Position numbers and translations under genes: made by a program. A stretch of 64,000 nucleotides of DNA from Cheilinus undulatus (lineage: Eukaryota > Chordata > Actinopteri > Labriformes > Labridae), in the NCBI RefSeq assembly GCF_018320785.1, contig NC_054867.1:30879855-30943854 (forward strand), read 5' to 3'. Positions 55,516-64,000 of the stretch are shown here, in pieces. The notes beneath the pieces are model-generated. The model saw only the letters and a list, made by a program, of their open reading frames with translations. It searched no databases and was not told the origin of the DNA. The first letter of the stretch is position 1. Each line of letters begins with the position of its first letter.

Positions 55516-56189
55516 TGTTCTGTGTGTGTTTTCATTTGTGAGTGTGTGTGGTGTGTATGATGTTGTCTTCTCAAGGCTGAATCCCCTTCACCTGTGCAGC
55601 CAGCTAACAAGTCTAATTGGTGTGCAGCCCTGCTAGGTCAATCAACCAATCAGAGAGGAGCACCTGAGAACCTGCGGCTATAAAAGCTTGGCCACTCTTC
55701 AGTCTCTCCCCAGCCTCATTTGATTCAGTTTGCCTCTGTGCCTCTTTGTTAGCTTTTGTGATATTGTTCTAACAGAACTTCAGTATTTATTGTTAGGAGG
55801 CACTCGTGTTTATCTCAGCTGGGCTAGGAATTTAGTTACCTTTAGGAGCACACACACATTCACCTTAGTAATTTTGCTTTGTTAGATTCACTAGGTTTAG
55901 GGGTGCTGTTTCACTTGTGTTTTGGTTTGGTTAGAGAGAGTAGGTAGCTAGGTTTTCTTTCCATTTTGTTTGACTAAGGTAAGGTAGCACTTAAAACTCT
56001 AGTTAGACTCTCTTTTGCTCTAGTTTGTAATTTAAGTAATCAGCACCCACATGCCCTCTCTGTTACCATTTGCCTCACCTTTTGATCTGTAAACATTTTT
56101 ACTTCTTTGTTAATAAATAACTTTTTGATTAACCACACAATCTGGTTTTTATGTTACCTCCCTAACCCCTCACGAGCTGGGTCGTAACA
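55516..56189 (+). mobile_element. LTR with TATA box and poly(A) signal, 674 bp
   Basis: It starts TGTTCTGTG and ends GGGTCGTAACA, with TGTT/AACA inverted tips. In order inside are AACCAATCAG (CCAAT box, about 55643), GGCTATAAAAGC (TATA box, 55679-55686), a pyrimidine-rich start region, and AATAAATAA (56112). This order is that of a promoter and poly(A) site in a retroelement LTR in plus orientation. No matching 5-bp duplication is seen, and no internal coding region follows, so it is a solo or truncated LTR. The left boundary is less sure than the right. Confidence 0.6.
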
Positions 56190-56753
56190 AGTGTCAGAAC
56201 AAGCTCTACAGTTCTGCAGATGCAGAGAAGGAGGACAGTCACAATAAATATTGCACTAATGTTTGCAACTAAACCACTAGTCTGGACATGATCAAATTTT
56301 GTTTTCATTGTTACCCTACTCTTGGTTCAGAGATTCTAATGGATGGACTAACTTTATACCAATGTGTGTTTTCTCTTTCCATGTAGTATATATTTAGCAG
56401 AGTGAACTAGAGTATTCTTTTATTGCATTAGCAGTTGAAAAGAAAACAATAAAATTGTGAAATGTATTTTATAGTTTTCACATAATTTTATACCAATTAA
56501 AATGCTATGTAGCTATTGTAATGCAACAGATACACTATCTATTTAGTTCAAAATAAGAACACATGTTGTCCACTCTAGTGGACATGTGAAAATTTTCCTT
56601 AGAAAATCTGGGCTGAAAAAAAATCAAATCTTGTTTTTCATGCTTTAAGAACAATTTAAAAACATGGGAAATAATATATTTCATGCATAAAAGTTTAAAC
56701 TGAAATGGTTCTTTAATGTTGCTGTGGTGCTAATACACTGTTTATACTGTTTA

Positions 56754-57965
56754 CAGTGCATTCAGAAAGTATTCAAACCCCCTACACATTTTTCACTTTT
56801 GTTATTTTGTGGCCTGATAGTACATTTGGAAAAAAAAAAATCTATGCTCAGTACACCATCAAGACAAGGGAAAACACAAGGATGATCTACATTATTAAGC
56901 AAGCTACAGGTTTCAGCAATATGGGAAAGAAAAAGGATCTCTCTGCTGCCGAAAAGTGTCAAATAATGCAATGCCTTGGACAAGGTATGAAAACAAGATA
57001 TTTCAGGAAACTTCAGCATGATCATCGTACTGTGAAGAAATGTGTGGCTGATTCAGAGCACAGACGAGTTTGTGCAGATAAAGGCATAACGAGGAAGGTT
57101 TCTGCCAGACAAAGGCTTGCAGTTATGCATAAACCTACTATTCAGCCACCCCTAACCAATGCTCACAAGCAAAAACATTTGCAGTGGGCCCAGAAATACA
57201 TGAAGACTAATTTTCAAACAGTCTTTTTAATGATAAGTGCCGTGCAGCCCTGGATGGTCCAGATGGATGGAGCAGTGTATGGTTGGTGGATGGCCACCAT
57301 GTCCCAACAAGGCTGCAACATCAGCAAGGAGGTGACGGAGTCACATTTTGGTCTGGGATCATGGAGATAGAGCTGGTAGTCCCATTTGGGGTCCCTGAAG
57401 CTGTGAAAATGACCTCGGCAGTTTCTGACTGACCACTTTCTTCCATGGTACAAAAAGAAGAGCAGTGCCTCCTGTAGCAAAATTATCTTCATGCATGACA
57501 ATACACCATCTCATGCAAAGAATACCTCTGTGTCATTGGCTGCTATGGGCATAAAAGGAAAGAAACTCATGGTGTGGCCCCATCCTCCCCTGACCTCAAC
57601 CCTATTGAGAACCTTTGGAGCATCCTCAAGCTAAAGATCTATGAGGGTGGGAGGCAGTTCACATTAAAACAGCAGCTCTGACATCCTGCAAAGAAATTCA
57701 AGCAGAAACTCACAAGTTCAATGGATGCTAGAATTGTGAAGGTGATATCAAAGAAGTGGTCCCATGTTAACATATAACTTTGCCTGTTAAGATGTTTTTG
57801 ATTGGAATAGCTTTTGATTTCAGTAAATATGACCTCCTAATGCTGCAAACTCAACAAATGGCCATTTTTAGTTCTTTACAACCAAACAATGTTTCGAAAC
57901 TCTGTTGTGCATAATAATGTGGAACAGTGCATTTTGAGTTTTTTATTTTTGAAAAAAAAAAAAGC
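56754..57965 (+). pseudogene. Second Tc1-like transposon, decayed
   Basis: It starts CAGTGCATTCAGAAAGTATTC after TA, a typical Tc1-like tip. The transposase begins MGKKKDLSAAEKCQIMQCL at about 56921, with VSARQRLAVMHKP and NAHKQKHLQWAQKYMK blocks following. After a stop at about 57370 the frame changes, and the conserved C-terminal block SPDLNPIENLWSILK appears at 57590-57630. Stops and frameshifts abolish function. No right inverted end is found. Confidence 0.75.
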
Positions 57966-58059
57966 TATCATTGGGAGGTTTGTTTGATAAAATCTGAACT
58001 ATGCTCTGCTTGATTACTTAAAAATTATACTGTCTTGTGCATTATTTAGGAAAAGCAGA

Positions 58060-58084
58060 CTATATATATATATATATATATATA
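58060..58084. repeat. TA microsatellite
   Basis: About twelve TA units, followed by a looser TACATA/TGTG stretch to 58120. Confidence 0.9.
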
Positions 58085-58639
58085 CATACAAATAGACATA
58101 TGTGTGTGTGTATATATGTAAACCTATGCTTTATATCATTTGTTGAAGACTGAAATTGATGCATTACCTTTTTATGAAAAAAACAGTCAAAGCAAAAAAA
58201 AAAAAAAAAAAGTCAAAGCACGGCCTGTTCACATTCCAAACAGAAATGCATCTTTTAGTTTGTGTCCTAAATATTTGTCTAGGAAAAATTCTAGGTTGTG
58301 AAAGTCCTTAAAAAGTTTGAACTCCTTTATTGTGTTTGTAATGGCAAACCTTTGAGTTATTTTGAAATGTATTATTAGACTGTTTTTAATGGCTCGCGCA
58401 TTTTTAGATATCCCTCTGTTTGTATTGAAAAGCTACTGGATTTGTCAGCTGAATCACAGCACAAGACTAAAACTACATTGTTTTTTTTATCAGTATTACG
58501 ACAAATAATTCATTGCGTGTGTCATTTCTGTGCATTTATGATACATTTGTGACAAATTCCTTTGGAACTGAAATAACCTTAAAACTTCCCTGCTCTAAAT
58601 AGACCAAAACCACCAATATTTTCCTCAGTGGGTTTCTCC

Positions 58640-59036
58640 ACCACTGCCTGTCATGAAGTGGTAACCATTATTACTGTCTCTGTCGGTGGTGGGTTAATAT
58701 GACGGCTTACATAACAGTGTTTAATAACCACAGCAGCACACACAATATGGTGTGTTGTTTGATTCATGGACGCCCGTGCAGAAGCAGCTGATGAGCGGCC
58801 CCAGTGGCTGCTGCTGCTGCTGCTGATCCGCGGCACATGCTCAGTTATGTACACCCAGACAACTTTGAAGGCTTAGCTGTGGCTGCTGAGGTCATTGCAC
58901 TGGAAAAAATACACCGACTCTCTCCACTACACCGCCTCCATTTTGAATAGCCATGTAATAGGGGATTCGCATAGTTTGTGTGTATCGCCCACTGCGCTGC
59001 GTAGTGTCAACAAGGCACATCCAAACATCCTTCGAC
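58640..59036 (+). promoter_or_regulatory. rere: GC-rich promoter and 5' untranslated region of rere
   Basis: CG dinucleotides and GC content rise here compared with the flanks and peak close to the ATG. The stretch includes a CTG repeat of six units around 58807-58825. The sequence just before the ATG is CATCCTTCGAC. The exact transcription start cannot be read from the sequence. Confidence 0.4.
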
Positions 59037-61766
59037 ATGGACGACCTGTTCAGTCCGCGAAGGTAACTTATTTAACTTAACATTAGCATTTGTATTTTAG
59101 TTGATTTTTATTAAATATGTCGTGGAGTGTTTTATGTCATTACTTTGATAGCCGTTTGTGCAAAATAGCCTGAGTGTCAGTGGTCACGAAGTTCGTGTCT
59201 GGCTAACAAGCTAGCCAAATAACAGGATAATGTTACTGTCTCGTTAGCAGCTAGCTGCTCTTGTCGGTCGCTTTAATGTAACTAACAGCGATTACTGCAA
59301 ATATTATGTGCAATAATGACACTTAAGCAGATTAACGAAGTGCAGCGCTGACATTCATGTTTAATAAATCTGTTGTTATTCCCTCTGGGCTTGACGTGTA
59401 TTGACATGGATCGTTATCACTGTGTGCATATATACATGCCAGCGACATGCTGTGCATGCTAACATTTATATTAATTATAGATTGCATACTTTAGCTAACA
59501 GTTAGCCACAATTTTGAGCCAGCCAGCTTCACTGTCAACCTGTTAGGAGCTCCAAAGTAGCACTAGCACACACTGTTCTCATAATGGTGACCGTAAAAAT
59601 TAGCAGCTCGTGTATGATTGATTGACAGTCTTTTGCGGTAGCTAGCGTCGGATTTCATTCATGTAATATAAGGAAACGTCGCAGGTCACAGCTGACATTG
59701 GCTCACAGCGATGGAGGGGCGGGTTGTTATTCTACTGCTGAAATCACAGAACAGAGGGAGGGAGGCTGCCCCGACAACAGCCAAGTTATTATACACGTAT
59801 TGATCATACGTCTGTGTACAAGCTGTGCAGCGTTAAGTACCCGATAATTAACATTCACTACACAACACACCGTCTAACGACGTGAAAACAACTGCCGTTA
59901 CCTTTACTTTACTAACGTAACTTACTGAGACAGTAAATAATCAGAGCCAGTGACATATGGTGAATATTATTTTTCATTATCTTTCAGGAGCCTGAACAGC
60001 ACACAGGGCGAGATACGAGTTGGACCAAGTCACCAGGTACACTACTGACATAAAATGCGCTATGAAATGTGGCAAAATAATTCATACACATCAAAAAGGT
60101 CAAAGTATATTTTTTTCATTGCTAACGATTATTTTAAAGTTGACATTTGCAAATAAACTACAATAAGGTATTATGTGTCTTTTACTTGTTTGCCTTTAAG
60201 CTAATTATGCCATCAGATTGGTCTGATTGCTGTACTGTTATCTGCACGTTATACAGTATTTATACAATAAACTTAAATATTTGGATGTTTCATATTGTGT
60301 ATGCACATTTGTATTATTCGAATATGTGAGATCACATAGAGGTACTACTTCAGAGTAACATTTTATTCTGTGCAAAATCCTGTATTCATGATTGACATTT
60401 TAAGTGTCTAATGGTTAAAATACAATCACATAATAATCAACTGTGTTTGAGAAAGGGTTGTAAATCTTTGGGTTATGTCATACTTTAAAAACACCCTCTG
60501 GATCTTTAAATTAAATTGCATCTGTCAAACCTGAAATTCACCTTCTGTTTGTTTTTGGAGGTTTTAAAGTGTGTGTTTGTATTTGAACTCTTTACAGGCC
60601 AAACTCCCAGAGTTGCAGCCTCGGCCTGCTCCAGGTTTGCAGACTCAGACGGAGAATGAGGAGCTGATGTGGACACCTGGGGTCAATGACTGTGACCTTC
60701 TCATGTACCTCAGGGCTGCCAGGTCAGTGTTTTCTCTGTGTGTCTTCAAATCAATTACAGTTAAGTGGTCCTGGGCTTCCTCTTAAGCCAGGTGAACAGG
60801 CTAGTAGCTTTACTACTAATTTTAATGTTGAGGTTAGCTTCACCTGCAGCCATGTCCTTATAAAACAGCTAGATATTGACTTTTGAGCACTGGACATATC
60901 TTTGTTCTAAGTATCGGTTAAACTCTATAGAAATGTATTATTGATGTTCCACCTCACTATTTGCCAAAACAGTTTTTACACTAGCACATAAGAGCCTCTA
61001 GTGTTATAACAAGGTTAAGAATTACTCAACAGCTCTTTAACAAAGTAGTCAAAAAGTGTCATTAATGGGCAAGAAATTATAGAACAAAGCCAGTCAGGGT
61101 CTGGTAACATGATTATAGTCTTGTTAAATTTTAAATGCCTGAAAAGGATTTTCCATCAGCTCTACTTTAATTCAGTCTTTTCATTTGTTCATGATATTCT
61201 TGCACCACTTTATTTCTAATACAACTTAAGCTGAAGGAAAAATGAACTCAGTTGCATTCCTAATCTTAAATAGATGATTGATGGTTTAAAGCTTTCTTTC
61301 ATTTGTCACTTTTGTATATTTATTTAAGAGATGCAGAGTATGTTTCTCCACTAGGACAAGTGTACTTGTCTCTTAGGTAGTTTTAAAACATGCAGCTGAT
61401 TAAGAGAATCACTACTTATTGTCCTTGTTAGTGATTTTACCTTGTAAAGAAAACCTGTTCTGTTTATTTTTTAGGAGCATGGCAGCATTTGCAGGGATGT
61501 GTGACGGGGGATCAACAGAGGATGGATGTTTAGCTGCTTCTCGTGATGACACCACGCTCAACGCACTCAACACGGTGAGGAGCACAACTCAAATTTAGCT
61601 ACCAGTTTAAATTTACATGCATGCGTACTTTGTGATCGTGACACATCTGTTTGTCTCTCAACTCCAGCTACATGCAAGCCATTATGATGCGGCTAAAGCT
61701 CTCCAGCGTCTGGTGAAAAAGCCTCTGCCGAAGCTTATTGAGAAATGCTGGTCTGAGGACGATGTG
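59037..61766 (+). CDS. rere: RERE (atrophin-family corepressor), 5' part, continues beyond the window
   Basis: Exons 59037-59062, 59988-60036, 60598-60722, 61475-61574 and 61668-61766 join in phase to 133 codons with no stop; the last exon ends at a gtgaga donor and no further exon is seen before the right edge. The start MDDLFSPR is followed by [16 protein letters not shown], then an ELM2 domain with [26 protein letters not shown] and [17 protein letters not shown]. All are very close to vertebrate RERE; the SANT domain should lie in the next exon. RERE is a nuclear corepressor that binds histone deacetylases through ELM2/SANT and acts in retinoic-acid signalling and embryo patterning (family knowledge). 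The full-length human protein has a BAH domain before SLNSTQ, of which there is no trace between eno1 and this exon, so this start corresponds to a BAH-less form. Exon 1 lies in a GC-rich region typical of a promoter. Confidence 0.92.
59063..59987 (+). other. rere: First intron of rere
   Basis: Donor gtaact, acceptor ctttcag. It has AGCTA-containing words (GCTAGCC, TAGCTAGC) like the AGCTA tract in the SLC6 gene but sparser. No further exon is seen. Confidence 0.6.
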
Positions 61767-61816
61767 GTGAGACATTGTAAACCCTGTGCTAAAAAGTTGC
61801 CATTTAAGTGTTATGA

Positions 61817-62659
61817 GGCTTTCCCACTATGAATTCTGGCCATGCCGAGCCAAACCAAGCTGTACTGATTTACATTTTCATCACCAGTTTTGATGTGCCA
61901 GGCTGCGCCAAGCACAGTCCTGCTCTAGAACAGGGCCAAAGCGGGTCAACCCTGGCTCCAAGTGCACCGTGGCGGCCTCAAAGCAGTTTGCGATTTGCCA
62001 GAGGGATTTACCCCCTCTGCTTCTGATATTCCGCCCTCTTCTGATTTTCAGCCCATGGGGAGATGCGTTTTTTCCTTGCCTCTGCTCGGACTGACTACGA
62101 CTCTGTAACAGTGGTGGTCTAATATCAATGTTTAATTCCCCTTCGTATAGACAAATAATTTCTTGACCTTTTAAAAGTAAAATGCTGGAGATGTTTGGAA
62201 CATTTAGCCCATGATTGAGACAGTCTTTAATATATTAACTGGTGCTTGTAAAGCATGCAGTTCTTAATGCCCAGTCCAAAATATGATTGTTCATTTTCTG
62301 CTATCCTAGAGACCCATATATCAATCATCAGAAGACTGTTCTTTAACTTCTGTGTAGGAAAATTCTCTCTGTTTGATGATAAGCTTGAATTATTGTTTGT
62401 TTATTGATGGCAGAAAGATAGAGAGAGAGAGAGAGAGACTCAATGGGGAAAGAGCAGCATGCTGCACTGACAGTCTATAATTTAGTTTTTTCTTTAAAAC
62501 ACTAAAATCAAACAGATCAGGGTGTCATCAGCTCTAGACGCACCCTCAAACAGGTAGCACAGTTATGGTAGAAAAGCAAATCTCCTGCTGCGCTGGGCTG
62601 CCTTGGCCGTGCCAAGCCAAACCAAGTCCAGCCAAGCCGCTCCTTGTAATGGAAAAGCC
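61817..62659. mobile_element. rere: MITE with long inverted ends, in a rere intron
   Basis: The left end GGCTTTCCCACTATGAATTC, with GCCGAGCCAAACCAAGC behind it, pairs with the right end. Read in reverse, that is GGCTTTTCCATTACAAGGA, then GGCTTGGCTGGACTTGG. Inside there is a GA microsatellite (62418-62439). It begins only 51 bases after the fifth rere exon. The superfamily is not clear. Confidence 0.6.
62418..62439. repeat. GA microsatellite
   Basis: About eleven GA units inside the MITE at 61.8-62.66 kb. Confidence 0.85.
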
Positions 62660-62881
62660 CCATCAGTGCAGAAAGAAATAAATCCTCAGTAAGGAGGCAG
62701 TTATAAAAAAACATATCTTACCTATTCTCAAAATGTGTACAAGCCCATATTGTAGAGAGTGAGAGTTATATGCCAGGAGGTCAAACTGCCACAAGTATAA
62801 AGAATGTTTTACTAAATATTGAGAAACTTTTCCATGGACTGTTTGATGTCAGAAGTTGTTATTGGCATTACATTGCACGGA

Positions 62882-62910
62882 TGTGCCTAATAAAGTGGTC
62901 AGTGAGTGTA
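62882..62910. repeat. Lone terminal sequence of the Tc1-like family
   Basis: TGTGCCTAATAAAGTGGTCA and GTGAGTGTA match the right end of the Tc1-like element at 43.3-44.5 kb (TGTACCTAATAAAGTCGCTGGTGAATGTA). No transposase sequence is attached to its left. Confidence 0.7.
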
Positions 62911-64000
62911 TTTATAAATGATCAATTTATATTTTCTTATATATAATAATATTTGTAGGTAATAAGTAAGTGGATAAGCACTGTCCTAAAAGTCACTGAT
63001 AAAGTACAATTCGAAATGCTCCTCTCTAATGTCCTCTAAACGTGCATTCACATTTTCTCTCCTATATTCTGAACCGTGAAATCATTATGAATCAATCTCT
63101 GACCAAACCTCCCTCATGCTGGTTGTAACTCTTTAATTGCTCTGGTCTGATTTAGCTGTATGCGGCTACCCGAGTGAGTGTAATATTACTGTGAGATATT
63201 GCATTGTTACATTCACTGCATTGTTACTGACTCAGCTTAAGTTTATAGCTATCTAATATCAAGCTAGGTTATTCTGAAGTTAGCTTGCTAAAATAAAAAG
63301 TTAAGTGTGACCAACACAACGAGGCATGTCACGACTCGTGGTTACACACAAGTTCTGTGTTGTTAAGAAATCAACCTGAACTTTTTCTGAAAATTTTAAA
63401 AAAGCCCAAAAATAAATATTATAAAAAAGGTCTAAAAACACATCTTTTTGTTTTCTGTGTTAATTGTCATTATCAGCAAAAAATATAAAGGAAAGTATCA
63501 TATTCAGAAATAGATAGAAAATAGATACAAAATGTTTAATTAACTCAATCAACTTATGGATGTTAGATGTGGGGGGGGCATATTTTTTGCAGTGGACTCT
63601 TGATATATTTTTTCTGGAGACTTGAATAATTGCACATCCTTCTTCAAGACAAGACTAGAGACCTGTTGCTAGTTTTATTTTTCTGGAAAAAAAAAAAAGC
63701 TGAAATTTTATCCTCCTTTTGCCTTACAAGAGCGCTAAATCCTTCCCTACATTTCTACAGTCATGTTGGAGGTCTGATATAAAATGCATGTTTGTTGAAT
63801 AAGCCTGTAATTAAATTAAAATTATTAGAGGTGAGATTAGAGGTGTCACTTTGTCCCAAGGGGGTGCCAAAGGTGACACAGACCTAAAGTTTCTCAAAAG
63901 GAGCTTTAAAACCCTCAGTGTGTGCATGTCAACTCTTCAAACAAAACACCAAAAATGCATCTGGCTTTTTTACTGTGAGGTCACAGTAAATTGAAATTTC
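62911..64000. other. rere: rere intron to the right edge
   Basis: AT-rich with A and G runs (63.57 and 63.69 kb). I see no exon for the SANT domain, so the next rere exon lies beyond the window. Confidence 0.55.

Noticed and set aside
56756-57370. A 204-codon host gene
   Set aside because: The protein contains Tc1-like transposase blocks, starts inside a transposon tip, and is followed by stops and a frame-shifted catalytic block.

Overview
This is a stretch of a ray-finned fish chromosome, most likely a spiny-rayed (percomorph-type) teleost. It is AT-rich. Its genes are split into many short exons with GT-AG introns, and the intergenic and intronic DNA is full of L2-like LINEs, Tc1-like transposons, tRNA-derived SINEs, MITEs and LTR remnants of the kinds common in teleosts. 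I cannot name the species.

Four protein-coding genes can be rebuilt exon by exon with consistent splice phases. (1) About 5.8-30.3 kb, plus strand: a complete 14-exon SLC6 sodium- and chloride-dependent transporter of the GABA/betaine/taurine group (GAT2-like), 604 codons from the first ATG or 591 from the second. It has an 11-kb first intron loaded with mobile elements. (2) 39.76-41.71 kb, minus strand: ppil1, a complete 4-exon spliceosomal cyclophilin of 166 residues. (3) 46.49-52.96 kb, plus strand: eno1 (alpha-enolase), 11 coding exons, 434 residues, with a probable non-coding first exon near 44.7-44.87 kb. (4) From 59.04 kb, plus strand, running off the right edge: the start of a rere (atrophin-family corepressor) gene. 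Its first exon encodes MDDLFSPR and it goes straight into the ELM2 domain. The eno1-rere order and orientation match the human 1p36 neighbourhood, which supports both names.

Layout: 0-3.6 kb is a mosaic of antisense LINE pieces, a solo LTR with a clean 5-bp target duplication inside one of them, and a TTAA-flanked MITE. 5.8-30.3 kb is the transporter, its introns carrying a LINE with a 48-bp minisatellite, two SINE copies, a hAT-type MITE, a diverged tandem duplication and an AGCTA-rich tract. 30.3-39.7 kb has no gene but holds a long inverted-repeat (foldback) element and a second hAT-like MITE. 41.7-46.5 kb is the shared upstream region of ppil1 and eno1, with a 1.2-kb Tc1-like transposon just before the eno1 first exon. 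53-59 kb between eno1 and rere holds an LTR with its own TATA box and a decayed second Tc1-like element. 61.8-64 kb is a MITE plus a stray Tc1 end inside a rere intron.

The genes do not form a pathway: membrane uptake of small amino acids or osmolytes, pre-mRNA splicing, glycolysis and chromatin repression are neighbours by synteny. The points I would look at first are two replaced residues at substrate/sodium positions of the transporter, the absence of any BAH-domain exon between eno1 and rere, a possible frame-breaking micro-exon in eno1, and the foldback element at 31.2-31.6 kb. I found no convincing undescribed multi-gene system.
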